A DNA stretch of 17,056 bases, taken from positions 1 to 17,056 of the forward strand of contig NW_003148918.1 in NCBI RefSeq assembly GCF_000003605.2, written 5' to 3'. The DNA is from Saccoglossus kowalevskii. Its lineage: Eukaryota; Hemichordata; Enteropneusta; Harrimaniidae. Shown in pieces: positions 1 through 10,221 of this stretch (its first letter is position 1; every line of letters starts with the position of its first letter). The notes under the pieces were generated by a model. The model made no database searches. It had not been told where the DNA came from and was given only the letters and a program-made list of their open reading frames with translations. The position numbers and the translations under genes were made by a program.

Positions 1-81
1 CTAAGAGTAGATAAACAGACTGTTGATGTTGTTTTCCAAAAGACAATACAACCAAACATCTGCATGGAAAAACATATTCAC
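1..81 (-). other. Partial intron downstream of exon R1
   Basis: On the minus strand this starts with the R1 donor GTGAATATG and matches the beginning of every other long intron in the window. The rest of the intron, and the next exon of the array, lie outside the window. Confidence 0.7.
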
Positions 82-342
82 CTGTTGAGATAGAAGCTGT
101 TGGCAAATCAGTAGAGGTAACAGTTTCAATAGTGGATGTTGCATATTCAGATGTTTGTGTTATCCCAGTACCAGAATCCAAAGTGGATGAAAGATAATCT
201 GTTTCCTGTGTGACTGTTTCTATTGTGGTAATACTTGCTTCAGAAGATCTAGACTGTTCAGTTGTTTCAAATGTTTCTTGGGAGGTAACTGTTGGTAGAG
301 TGGTTGATGCAACTTCTGATGTTGGTATTTCAGAGGTATATT
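82..342 (-). CDS. Mucin-like repeat exon R1 (last in transcript order)
   Basis: This 261-bp candidate exon encodes 87 residues in phase 1-1. Acceptor TTGTAG precedes it at 343-348 and the donor is GTGAATATG at 81-73. It is almost the consensus: it begins Glu-Tyr-Thr-Ser-Glu (the Glu codon is split by the intron) and ends Ile-Ser-Thr. There are 41 Ser/Thr of 87, 14 acidic residues and one Arg (residue 32). Three related segments start at residues 8, 33 and 64 (TSEVASTTLPTVTS, SSEASITTIETVTQ, TSEYATSTIETVTS). Particular to this copy is Pro84 to Ser. The family is inferred from composition only: Ser/Thr-rich, Lys-free repeats like this are typical of secreted or membrane mucin-like proteins. A low-complexity non-mucin surface protein is the alternative. 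Confidence 0.72.
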
Positions 343-800
343 CTACAATTTGGATGAATAAACATAATGTAATGTATCATGAAGTGCAAAGTCAAATTGC
401 TTCAGCCAAAAACATGAAATAGCTCATGGATTTTTTGGTTGCGGATAGCTAGGAATCTTCACATGTATATATGTAACACACTTGATAAAAATCATGTCGA
501 ACTGACATATTCATAGAAAATGATGAGGCTTATTTTTCATGTGTGAAACAAAATCAGAGAAAAATGATCATATAGATTCATCACTAACATGTACTGATTT
601 GGCATCATGTAAATTAGATGGAGAAAACAATAATGAGAACAAAATATATGTTGCTGGAAATTGTTGCAATTGAGGAACACTTGTATTGTATGTATGAAGT
701 CAATGTAAATGTCAGTGTGCTAAGAGTAGGTAAACAGACTGTTGGTGTTGTTTTGCAAAAGAAAATAAAACCAAACATCTGCATGGAAAAACTTATTTAC
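343..800 (-). other. Long intron type, 458 bp (reference copy)
   Basis: This is representative of the nineteen long introns (456-462 bp). On the minus strand it opens GTAAATAAG, with a short pyrimidine run and CATGCAG about 20 bases in. It closes with a modest pyrimidine-rich stretch, then CCAAATTGTAG. Possible branch-point-like matches (TTGAC about 50 bases and TTCAT about 20 bases before the acceptor) are weak. Apart from antisense or read-through open frames I see no separate gene, structured RNA or transposon in it. Long introns lie at 343-800, 1062-1517, 1779-2237, 3128-3586, 3848-4305, 4567-5022, 5284-5741, 6003-6460, 7346-7805, 8067-8524, 8786-9243, 9505-9960, 10222-10679, 12078-12535, 13410-13866, 14128-14586, 14848-15306, 15568-16026 and 16288-16749. 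Confidence 0.65.
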
Positions 801-1061
801 CTGTTGAGAAAGGAGCTGTTGGCAAATCAGTAGAGGCAACAGTTTCAATAGTGGATGTTGCATATTCAGATGTTTGCATTAGCCCAGTACCAGAATCCAA
901 AGTGGATGAAAGGTAATCTGTTTCCTGTGTGACTGTTTCTATTGTGGTAATACTTGCTTCAAAAGATCTAGACTGTTCGGTTGTTTCAAATGTTTCTTGG
1001 GAGTTAACTGTTGGTAGAGTGCTTGATGCAACTTCTGATATTGGTATTTCGGATGTATATT
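801..1061 (-). CDS. Mucin-like repeat exon R2
   Basis: Open 261-bp phase 1-1 exon with donor GTAAATAAG (F-type, Phe85). Differences from consensus that I read: Thr8 to Ile, Thr14 to Ser, Thr20 to Asn, Ser34 to Phe, Ile61 to Leu, Thr62 to Met and Thr76 to Ala. The Ile8/Ser14/Asn20 set is shared with R6, so these two 5' exon halves have a common source. The Asn at 20 is followed by Ser-Gln and so does not make an N-glycosylation sequon. Confidence 0.72.
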
Positions 1062-1517
1062 CTACAATTTGGATGAATAAACATAATGTAATGTATCATG
1101 AAGGGCAAAGTCAAATTGCTTCAGCCAGAATCAGGAAACAGCTCATGGAATTGTTGGTTGCGGATAGTTAGGAATCTTCACATGTATATATGTAACACAC
1201 TTGATAAAAATCATGTCGAACTGACATATTCATAGAAAATGATGAGGCTTATTTTTCATGTGTGAAACAAAATCAGAGAAAAATGATCATATAGATTCAT
1301 CACTAACATGTACTGATTTGGCATCATGTAAATTAGATGGAGAAAACAATAATGAGAACAAAATATGTTGATGGAAATTGTTGCAATTGAGAAACACTTG
1401 TATTGTATGTATGAAGTCAATGTAAATGTCAGTGTACTAAGAGTAGATAAACAGACTGTTGATGTTGTTTTGCAAAAGACAATACGACCAAACATCTGCA
1501 TGGAAAAACTTATTCAC

Positions 1518-1778
1518 CTGTTGAGATAGGAGCAGTTGGCAAATCAGTAGAGGTAACAGATTCAATAGTGGATGTTGCATATTCAGATGTTTGTGTTATC
1601 CCAGTACCAGAATCCAAAGTGGATGAACGGTAATCTGTTTCCTGTGTGACTGTTTCTATTGTGGTAATACTTGCTTCAGAAGATCTAGACTGTTCAGTTG
1701 TTTCAAATGTTTCTTGGGAGGTAACTGTTGGTAGAGTGGTTGATGCAACTTCTGATGTTGGTATTTCAGATGTATGTT
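1518..1778 (-). CDS. Mucin-like repeat exon R3
   Basis: Open 261-bp exon with donor GTGAATAAG (I-type, Ile85). It has His in place of Tyr2 and Arg in place of Leu51, both shared with R23, and Thr74 to Ser. The R3/R23 sharing across about 13.8 kb suggests conversion or an old multi-unit duplication. It is the I-type member of the first I–D–F module (R3-R4-R5). Arg51 gives this copy two basic residues instead of one. Confidence 0.72.
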
Positions 1779-2237
1779 CTACAATTTGGATGAATAAACA
1801 TAATGTAATGTATCATGAAGGGGAAAATCAAATTGCTTCAGCCTGAATCAGGAAACAACTCATGAAATTATTTGTTGATGAATGCAAGAAATCTTCACAT
1901 CTATATATGTACCAGACTTGATAAAAAGTCATGTCGAACTGACATATTCATAGAAAATGATGAGGCTTATTTTTCATGTTTGAAACAATATCAGAGAACA
2001 GTGATCATATAAATTCATCACTAACATGAATTGAGTTGGAATCATGTAAATTAGATGGAGAAAACAATAATGAGAACAAAATATATGTTGCTGGAAATTG
2101 TTGCAATTGAGGAACACTTGTATTGTATGTATGAAGTCAATGTAAATGTCAGTGTGCTAAGAGTAGGTAAACAGACTGTTGGTGTTATTTTGCAAAAGAA
2201 AATAAAACCAAACATCTGCATGGAAAAACTTATTTAC

Positions 2238-2498
2238 CTGTTGAGAAAGGAGCTGTTGACAAATCAGTAGAGTCAACAGTTTCAATAGTGGATGTTGCAT
2301 GTTCAGATGTTTGCGTTAGCCCAGTACCAGAATCTAAAGTGGATGAAATGTAATCTGTTTCCTGTGTGACTGTCTCTATAGCGGTAATAGTTGCTTCAGA
2401 AGATCTAGACTGTTCTGTTGTTTCAAATGTTTTTTCTGAGGTAACTGTTGGTAAAGTGGTCGATGCAACTTCTGATGTTGGTATTTCAGATGTATATT
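2238..2498 (-). CDS. Mucin-like repeat exon R4 (D-type)
   Basis: Open 261-bp exon, first of four D-type copies (R4, R10, R16, R19). Diagnostic changes are Gln22-Glu23 to Glu-Lys, Ser37 to Thr, Leu51 to Ile, Ile61 to Leu, Tyr67 to His, Thr76 to Asp, Pro81 to Ser and Phe85. Thr40 to Ala is particular to R4. Lys23 is a rare basic residue in this protein. The donor is GTAAATAAG. A short intron always lies on its transcript-upstream side (2499-2866). Confidence 0.72.
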
Positions 2499-2866
2499 CT
2501 ACAATTTGGATGAATAAACATAATGTAATATATCATGAAGGGCAAAGTAAAATTGCTTCAGCCAGAATCAGGAAATAGCTCATGGATTTTTTTTGTTGCG
2601 GATTGCTAGGAATCTTCACATGTATAAATATAACACACTTGATAAAAAGTCATGTCGAACTGACATATTCATAGAAAATGATAAAGCTTATTTCTCATGT
2701 TTGAAAGAAAATCTGGCAAAAATGAGGAATTGCAATTGAGGAACACTTGTATTGTATGTATGAAGTCAATGTAAATGTCAGTGTGCTAAGAGTAGGTAAA
2801 CAGACTGTTGATGTTATTTTGCAAAAGAAAATAAAACCCAACATCTGCATGGAAAAACTTATTTAC
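2499..2866 (-). other. Short intron, 368 bp (first of four)
   Basis: This intron separates R5 from R4 and keeps the same donor and acceptor as the long introns. It lacks about 91 bp; the join is near 2720-2732, where the AAAATGA context runs straight into GGAATTGCAATTG. The lost stretch corresponds to roughly 566-656 of the first long intron. It also has an expanded T run near 2586. Confidence 0.7.
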
Positions 2867-3127
2867 CTGTTGAGAAAGGAGCTGTTGGCAAATCAGTAGA
2901 GGTAACAGTTTCAATAGTGGATGTTGCATATTCAGATGTTTGTGTTAGCCCAGTACCAGAATCCAAAGTGGATGAAAGGTAATCTGTTTCCTGTGTGACT
3001 GTCTCTATAGTGGTAATAGTTGCTTCAGAAGATCTAGACTGTTCGGTTGTTTCAAATGTTTCTTGGGAGGTAACTGTTGGTAGAGTGGTTGATGCAACTT
3101 CTGATGTTGGTATTTCGGATGTATATT
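2867..3127 (-). CDS. Mucin-like repeat exon R5
   Basis: Open 261-bp exon with donor GTAAATAAG (F-type). It departs from consensus at Ser37 to Thr, Ile61 to Leu and Phe85, and keeps Thr76. It is the F-type partner of R4 across a short intron, the position held by R11, R17 and R20 in the other modules. Confidence 0.72.
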
Positions 3128-3586
3128 CTACAATTTGGATGAATAAACATAATGTAATGTATCATGAAGGGCAAAGTCAAATTGCCTCCGCCAAAATTGA
3201 GAAACAGCTCATGCAATTATTTGTTGATGAGTGCAAGGAATCTTCACATCTATATATGTACCAGACTCGATAAAAAGTCATGTCGAACTGACAAATTCAT
3301 AGAAAATGATAAGGCTTATTTTTCATGTTTGAAACAAAATCAGAGAAAAATGATCATATAGATTCATCACTAACATGTATTGAGTTGGGATCATGTAAAT
3401 TAGAAGGAGAAAACAATAATGAGAACAAACTATATGTTGATGGAAATTGTTGAAATTGAGGAACACTTGTATTGTATGTATGAAGTCAATGTAAATGTCA
3501 GTGTGCTACGAGTAGGTAAACAGACTGTTGGTGTTGTTTTGCAAAAGAAAATAAAACCAAACATCTGCATGGAAAAACTTATTTAC

Positions 3587-3847
3587 CTGTTGAGAAAGGA
3601 GCTGTTGGCAAATCAGTAGAGGCAACAGTTTCAATAGTGGTTGTAGCATATTCAGATGTTTGTGTTATCCCACTACCAGAATCCAAAGTGAATGAAAGGT
3701 AATCTGTTTCCTGTGTGACTGTTTCTATTGTGGTAATACTTGCTTCAGAAGATCTAAACTGTTCGGTTGTTTCAAATGTTTCTTGGGAGTTAACTGTTGG
3801 TAGAGTGCTTGATGCAACTTCTGATATTGGTATTTCGGATGTATATT
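3587..3847 (-). CDS. Mucin-like repeat exon R6
   Basis: Open 261-bp exon with donor GTAAATAAG. Relative to consensus: Ile8, Ser14, Asn20 (as in R2), Ser31 to Phe, Ser53 to Phe, Thr59 to Ser, Ser70 to Thr, Thr76 to Ala, Phe85. Phe53 and Thr70 recur in R22. Two Ser-to-Phe changes make it one of the less hydrophilic copies. Confidence 0.72.
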
Positions 3848-4305
3848 CTACAATTTGGATGAATAAACATAATGAAATGTATCATGAAGGGCAAAGTCAA
3901 ATTGCTTCAGCCAGAATCAGGAAACAGCTCATGGAATTGTTGGTTGCGGATAGTTAGGAATCTTCACATGTATATATGTAACACACTTGATAAAAATCAT
4001 GTCGAACTGACATATTCATAGAAAATGATGAGGCTTATTTTTCATGTGTGAAACAAAATCAGAGAAAAATGATCATATAGATTCATCACTAACATGTACT
4101 GATTTGGCATCATGTAAATTAGATGGAGAAAACAATAATGAAAACAAAATATATGTTGATGGAAATTGTTGCAATTGAGGAACACTTGTATTGTATGTAT
4201 GAAGTCAATGTAAATGTCAGTGTGCTAAGAGTGGGAGAACAGACTGTTGATGTTATTTTGCTAAAGAAAATAAAACCCAACATCTGCATGGAAAAACTTA
4301 TTTAC

Positions 4306-4566
4306 CTGTTGATAAAGGAGCTGTTGGCAAATCAGTAGAGGCAACAGTTTCAATAGTGGATGTTGCATATTCAGATGTTTGCGTTATCCCAGTACCAGAA
4401 TCCAAAGTGGATGAAAGGTAATCTGTTTCCTGTGTGACTGTTTCTATTGTGGTAATACTTGCTTCAGAAGATCTAGACTGTTCAGTTGTTTCAAATGTTT
4501 CTTGGGAGGTAACTGTTGGTAGAGTGCTTGATGCAACTTCTGATGTTGGTATTTCGGATGTATATT
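4306..4566 (-). CDS. Mucin-like repeat exon R7
   Basis: Open 261-bp exon with donor GTAAATAAG. It has Ser14, Ala76 and a unique Leu85 (codon TTA, where other GTAAAT-donor copies have Phe). Otherwise it is close to consensus. It lies downstream in the transcript of the nearly identical pair R8/R9. Confidence 0.72.
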
Positions 4567-5022
4567 CTACAATTTGGATGAATAAACATAATGTAATGTA
4601 TCATGAAGGGCAAAGTCAAATTGCTTCAGCCAGAAACAGGAAATAGCTCATGGATTTGTTGGTTGCGGATAGCTAGGAATCTTCACATGTATATATGTTA
4701 CACACTTGATAAAAATCATGTCGAACTGACATATTCATAGAAAATGATGAGGCTTATTTTTCATGTGTGAAACAAAATCAGAGAAAAATGATCATATAGA
4801 TTCATCACTAACATGTACTGATTTTGGCATCATGTAAATTAGAAGGAGAAAACAATAATGAGAACAAAATATGTTGATGGAAATTGTTGCAATTGAGAAA
4901 CACTTGTATTGTATTATGAAGTCAATGTAAATTTCAGTGTGCTAAGAGTAGATAAACAGACTGTTGATGTTGTTTTGCAAAAGACAATACAACCAAACAA
5001 CTGCATGGAAAAACGTATTCAC

Positions 5023-5283
5023 CTGTTGAGATAGGAGCTGTTGGCAAATCAGTAGAGGTAACAGTTTCAATAGTGGATGTTGCATATTCAGATGTTTGTG
5101 TTATCCCAGTACCAGAATCCAAAGTGGATGAAAGGTAATCTGTTTCCTGTGTGACTGTTTCTATTGTGGTAATACTTGTTTCAAAAGATCTAGACTGTTC
5201 AGTTGTTTCAAATGTTTCTTGGGAGGTAACTGTTGGTAGAGTGGTTGATGCAACTTCTGATGTTGGTATTTCGGATGTATATT
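5023..5283 (-). CDS. Mucin-like repeat exon R8
   Basis: Open 261-bp exon with donor GTGAATACG (I-type). The characteristic Ser34 to Phe plus Ala36 to Thr pair, also in R9, R13, R14, R15 and R18, is present. Its protein is the same as R9: the one exon mismatch (5201 versus 5920) is silent in the Thr28 codon (ACT versus ACC). Confidence 0.73.
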
Positions 5284-5741
5284 CTACAATTTGGATGAAT
5301 AAACATAATGTAATGTATCATGAAGGGCAAAGTCAAATTGCTTCAGCCAGAATCAGGAAACAGCTCATGGATTTGTTGCTTGCGGATTGCTAGGAATCTT
5401 TACATGTATATATGTAACACACTTGATGAAAATCATGTCGAACTGACATATTCATAGAAAATGATAAGGCTTATTTTTCATGTTTGAAACAAAATCAGAG
5501 AAAAATGATCATATAGATTCATCACTAACATGTATTGAGTTAGCATCATGTAAATTAGATGGAGAAAACAATAATGAGAACATAATATATGTTGCTGGAA
5601 ATTGTTGCAATTGAGGAACACTTGTATTGTATGTATGAAGTCAATGTAAATGTCAGTGTGCTAAGAGTAAGTAAACAGACTGTTGGTGTTATTTTGCAAA
5701 AGACAATACAACCAAACAACTGCATGGAAAAACGTATTCAC

Positions 5742-6002
5742 CTGTTGAGATAGGAGCTGTTGGCAAATCAGTAGAGGTAACAGTTTCAATAGTGGATGTT
5801 GCATATTCAGATGTTTGTGTTATCCCAGTACCAGAATCCAAAGTGGATGAAAGGTAATCTGTTTCCTGTGTGACTGTTTCTATTGTGGTAATACTTGTTT
5901 CAAAAGATCTAGACTGTTCGGTTGTTTCAAATGTTTCTTGGGAGGTAACTGTTGGTAGAGTGGTTGATGCAACTTCTGATGTTGGTATTTCGGATGTATA
6001 TT
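5742..6002 (-). CDS. Mucin-like repeat exon R9
   Basis: Open 261-bp exon with donor GTGAATACG (I-type), carrying Phe34 and Thr36. It is the sister of R8 in the 719-bp duplication and the I-type member of the second I–D–F module (R9-R10-R11). Confidence 0.73.
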
Positions 6003-6460
6003 CTACAATTTGGATGAATAAACATAATGTAATGTATCATGAAGGGCAAAGTCAAATTGCTTCAGCCAGAATCAGGAAACAGCTCATGGATTTGTTGCTT
6101 GCGGATTGCTAGGAATCTTTACATGTATATATGTAACACACTTGATGAAAATCATGTCGAACTGACATATTCATAGAAAATGATAAGGCTTATTTTTCAT
6201 GTTTGAAACAAAATCAGAGAAAAATGATCATATAGATTCATCACTAACATGTATTGAGTTAGCATCATGTAAATTAGATGGAGAAAACAATAATGAGAAC
6301 AAAATATATGTTGCTGGAACTTGTTGCAATTGAGGAACACTTGTATTGTATGTATGAAGTCAATGTAAATGTCAGTGTGCTAAGAGTAAGTAAACAGACT
6401 GTTGGTGTTATTTTGCAAAAGAAAATAAAACCAAACATCTGCATGGAAAAACTTATTTAC

Positions 6461-6721
6461 CTGTTGAGAAAGGAGCTGTTGACAAATCAGTAGAGTCAAC
6501 AGTTTCAATAGTGGATGTTGCATGTTCAGATGTTTGCGTTAGCCCAGTACCTGAATCCAAAGTGGATGAAATGTAATCTGTTTCCTGTGTGACTGTCTCT
6601 ATTGTGGTAATAGTTGCTTCAGAAGATCTAGACTGTTCTGTTGTTTCAAATGTTTTTTCCGAGGTAACTGTTGGTAAAGTGGTCGATGCAACTTCTGATG
6701 TTGGTATTTCAGATGTATATT
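6461..6721 (-). CDS. Mucin-like repeat exon R10 (D-type)
   Basis: Open 261-bp exon carrying the D-type set: Glu22-Lys23, Thr37, Ile51, Leu61, His67, Asp76, Ser81, Phe85. It keeps Thr40, unlike R4. The donor is GTAAATAAG. Confidence 0.72.
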
Positions 6722-7084
6722 CTACAATTTGGATGAATACACATAATGTAATGTATCATGAAGGGCAAAGTAAAATTGCTTCAGCCAGAATCAGAATAGC
6801 TCATGGATTTTTTGGTTGCGGATTGCTAGGAATCTTCACATGTATAAATATAACACACTTGATAAAAAGTCATGTCGACTGACATATTCATAGAAAATGA
6901 AACGGCTTATTTCTCATGTTTGAAGAAAATCTGGCAAAAATGAGGAATTGCAATTGAGGAACACTTGTATTGTATGTATGAAGTCAATGTAAATGTCAGT
7001 GTGCTAAGAGTAGGTAAACAGACTGTTGATGTTATTTTGCAAAAGAAAATAAAACCCAACATCTGCATGGAAAAACGTATTTAC
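6722..7084 (-). other. Short intron, 363 bp (second of four)
   Basis: This has the same 91-bp absence as the other short introns (join near 6940-6950). In addition it has three small losses: about 2 bp near 6793, 1 bp near 6878 and 1 bp near 6923. It is the shortest intron of the array, yet both splice borders are intact. Confidence 0.7.
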
Positions 7085-7345
7085 CTGTTGAGAAAGGAGC
7101 TGTTGGCAAATCAGTAGAGGTAACAGTTTCAATAGTGGATGTTGCATATTCAGATGTTTGTGTTAGCCCAGTACCAGAATCCAAAGTGGATGAAAGGTAA
7201 TCTGTTTCCTGTGTGACTGTCTCTATAGTGTTAATAGTTGCTTCAGAAGATCTAGAGTGTTCTGTTGTTTCAAATGTTTCTTGGGAGGTAACTGTTGGTA
7301 GAGTGGTTGATGCAACTTCTGATGTTGGTATTTTGGATGTATATT
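7085..7345 (-). CDS. Mucin-like repeat exon R11
   Basis: Open 261-bp exon with donor GTAAATACG (F-type). Changes that I read: Glu5 to Lys, Gln30 to His, Ser37 to Thr, Thr40 to Asn, Ile61 to Leu, Phe85. It is among the more diverged full-length copies at protein level and has the only Lys5 in the window. Confidence 0.72.
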
Positions 7346-7805
7346 CTACAATTTGGATGAATAAACATAATGTAATGTATCATGAAGGGCAAAGTCAAAT
7401 TGCCTCCGACAGAATTGAGAAACAGCTCATGCAAATTATTTGTTGATGAATGCAAGGAATCTTCACATCTATATATGTACCAGACTCGATAAAAAGTCAT
7501 GTCGAACTGACATATTCATAGAAAATGATAAGGCTTATTTTTCATGTTTGAAACAAAATCAGAGAAAAATGATCATATAGATTCATCACTAACATGTATT
7601 GAGTTGGGATCATGTAAATTAGAAGGAGAAAACAATAATGAGAACAAACTATATGTTGATGGGAATTGTTGCAATTGAGGAACACTTGTATTGTATGTAT
7701 GAAGTCAATATAAATGTCAGTGTGCTAAGAGTATGTAAATAGACTGTTGATGTTATTTTGCAAAAGAAAATAAAACCAAACATCTGCATGGAAAAAGTTA
7801 TTCAC

Positions 7806-8066
7806 CTGTTGAGATAGGAGCTGTTGGCAAATCTGTAGAGGTAACAGTTTCAATAGTGGATGTTGCATATTCTGATGTTTGCGTTATCCCAGTACCAGAA
7901 TCCAAAGTGGATGAAAGGTAATCTGTTTCCTGTGTGACTGTTTCTATTGTGGTAATACTTGCTTCAGAAGATCTAGACTGTTCGGTTGTTTCAAATGTTT
8001 TTTCCGAGGTAACTGTTGGTAAAGTGGTCGATGCAACTTCTGATGTTGGTATTTCAGATGTATATT
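7806..8066 (-). CDS. Mucin-like repeat exon R12 (mosaic)
   Basis: Open 261-bp exon. Its 3' end is I-type (Ile85, donor GTGAATAAC), but its 5' part carries the Glu22-Lys23 pair otherwise seen only in D-type copies. The neighbouring intron start has the AAAATAAAACC form normally linked to F-type exons. The copy therefore looks recombinant. The upstream intron carries a 1-bp insertion near 8094. Confidence 0.72.
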
Positions 8067-8524
8067 CTACAATTTGGATGAATAAACATAATGGTAATGT
8101 ATCATGAAGGGCAAAGTCAAATTGCCTCCGCCAGAATTGAGAAACAGCTCATGCAATTATTTGTTGATGAATGCAAGGAATCTTCACATCTATATATGTA
8201 CCAGACTCGATAAAAAGTCATGTCGAACTGACATATTCATAGAAAATGATAAGGCTTATTTTTCATGTTGAAAGAAAAAACTGGGAAAATGATCATATAG
8301 ATTCATCACTAACATGTATTGAGTTGGGATCATGTAAATTTAGAAGGAGAACACAATAGTGAGAACAAAATATGTTGATGGAAATTGTTGCAATTGAGAA
8401 ACACTTGTATGGTATGTATGAAGTCAATGTAAATGTCAGTGAGCTAAGAGTAGATAAACAGACTGTTGATGTTGTTTTGCAAAAGACAATACAACCAAAC
8501 ATCTGCATGGAAAAACTTATTCAC

Positions 8525-8785
8525 CTGTTGAGATAGGAGCTGTTGGCAAATCAGTAGAGGTAACAGTTTCAATAGTGGATGTTGCATATTCAGATGTTTG
8601 TGTTATCCCAGTACCAGAATCCAAAGTGGATGAAAGGTAATCTGTTTCCTGTGTGACTGTTTCTATTGTTATAATACTTGTTTCAAAAGATCTAGACTGT
8701 TCGGTTGTTTCAAATGTTTCTTGGGAGGTAACTGTTGGTAGAGTGGTTGATGCAACTTCTGATGTTGGTATTTCGGATGTATATT
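8525..8785 (-). CDS. Mucin-like repeat exon R13
   Basis: Open 261-bp exon with donor GTGAATAAG (I-type), carrying Phe34, Thr36 and Thr39 to Ile (ATA in place of ACC). Ile39 is shared only with R15, two units away. The flanking intron start also matches that of R15, including the TCAGTGAGCTAAG variant at 8430-8445 and about 9866-9881. Confidence 0.72.
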
Positions 8786-9243
8786 CTACAATTTGGATGA
8801 ATAAACATAATGTAATGTATCATGAAGGGCAAAGTCAAATTGCTTCAGCCAGAAACAGGAAATAGCTCATGGATTTTTTGGGTTGCGGATTGCTAGGAAT
8901 CGTCACATGTATATAGGTACCAGACTTGAAAAATAGTCATGTTCAGCTGACATATTCATAGAAAATGATAAGGCTTATTTTTCATGTTTGAATGAAAAAC
9001 TGGGAAAAATGATCATATAGATTCATCACTAACATGTATTGAGTTGGGATCATGTAAATTAGAAGGAGAAAACAATAATGAGAACAAAATATGTTGATGG
9101 AAATTGTTGCAATTGAGAAACACTTGTATTGTATATATGAAGTCAATGTAAATGTCAGTGTGCTAAGAGTAGATAAACAGACTGTTGATGTTGTTTTGCA
9201 AAAGACAATACAACCAAACAACTGCATGGAAAAACGTATTCAC

Positions 9244-9504
9244 CTGTTGAGATAGGAGCTGTTGGCAAATCAGTAGAGGTAACAGTTTCAATAGTGGATG
9301 TTGCATATTCAGATGTTTGTGTTATCCCAGTACCAGAATCCAAAGTGGATGAAAGGTAATCTGTTTCCTGTGTGACTGTTTCTATTGTGGTAATACTTGT
9401 TTCAAAAGATCTAGACTGTTCGGTTGTTTCAAATGTTTCTTGGGAGGTAACTGTTGGTAGAGTGGTTGATGCAACTTCTGATGTTGGTATTTCGGATGTA
9501 TATT
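9244..9504 (-). CDS. Mucin-like repeat exon R14
   Basis: Open 261-bp exon with donor GTGAATACG (I-type), carrying Phe34 and Thr36. Together with its intron start (the AACAACTGCATGG form) it closely resembles R8 and R9. One base before its acceptor is changed (CCAATTTGTAG rather than CCAAATTGTAG), which should not harm splicing. Confidence 0.72.
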
Positions 9505-9960
9505 CTACAAATTGGATGAATAAACATAATGTAATGTATCATGAAGGGCAAAGTCAAATTTCTTCAGACAGAAACAGGAAATAGCTCATGGATTTGTTGG
9601 TTGCGGATTGCTAGGAATCTTCACATGTATATATGTACCAGACTTGAAAAATAGTCATGTTGAGCTGACATATTCATAGAAAATGATAAGGCTTATTTTT
9701 CATGTTTGAAAGAAAAACTGGGAAAATGATCATATAGATTCATCACTAACATGTATTGAGTTGGGATCATGTAAATTAGAAGGAGAAAACAATAACGAGA
9801 ACAAAATATGTTGATGGAAATTGTTGCAATTGAGAAACACTTGTATTGTATGTATGAAGTCAATGTAAATGTCAGTGAGCTAAGAGTAGATAAACAGACT
9901 GTTGATGTTGTTTTGCAAAAGACAATACAACCAAACATCTGCATGGAAAAACTTATTCAC

Positions 9961-10221
9961 CTGTTGAGATAGGAGCTGTTGGCAAATCAGTAGAGGTAAC
10001 AGTTTCAATAGTGGATGTTGCATATTCAGATGTTTGTGTTATCCCAGTACCAGAATCCAAAGTGGATGAAAGGTAATCTGTTTCCTGTGTGACTGTTTCT
10101 ATTGTTATAATACTTGTTTCAAAAGATCTAGACTGTTCGGTTGTTTCAAATGTTTCTTGGGAGGTAACTGTTGGTAGAGTGGTTGATGCAACTTCTGATG
10201 TTGGTATTTCGGATGTATATT
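9961..10221 (-). CDS. Mucin-like repeat exon R15
   Basis: Open 261-bp exon with donor GTGAATAAG (I-type), carrying Phe34, Thr36 and Ile39 as in R13. It is the I-type member of the third I–D–F module (R15-R16-R17). Confidence 0.72.

Larger units (their letters stand above)
4984..6421. repeat. Near-exact 719-bp tandem duplication (R8 and R9 units)
   Basis: Positions from about 4984-5702 match about 5703-6421 with a fixed offset of 719 bp. I found only three mismatches by eye: 5201/5920, 5583/6302 and 5601/6320. The right edge of each copy ends at the same TTTTGCAAAAG context, after which the sequences part (ACAATAC versus AAAATAA). This is much closer than typical neighbouring units, so it is the youngest single-unit duplication in the window, or an assembly artefact. 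Confidence 0.85.

Noticed and set aside
210-422. Recurrent + strand open frame of about 70-97 codons, hydrophobic-rich, starting at GTG in nearly every unit
   Set aside because: It starts at a non-ATG codon, is the antisense of the proposed exon, and runs across the conserved acceptor into the intron. Its length varies from unit to unit with the intron indels, and it has no splice-like borders. It is best explained as a shadow of the Ser/Thr-rich exon, though it keeps me from full certainty about the strand.
618-833. Recurrent + strand ATG open frame of 64-71 codons in the intron and exon 3' end
   Set aside because: It is intact in only some units and broken in others by the 2-bp ATATATG/ATATG difference or by the 91-bp deletion. 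That is not how a conserved small gene behaves; young repeats explain its similarity.
1256-1501. Minus-strand frames of about 71-83 codons lying wholly in introns
   Set aside because: They sit between a strong donor and the next acceptor, vary with indels, and use alternative frames. I read them as intron sequence.
4990-6430. Transposon or target-site duplication at the R8/R9 duplication
   Set aside because: The duplicated segment is exactly one array unit with no terminal inverted repeats or transposase. Unequal crossover explains it.
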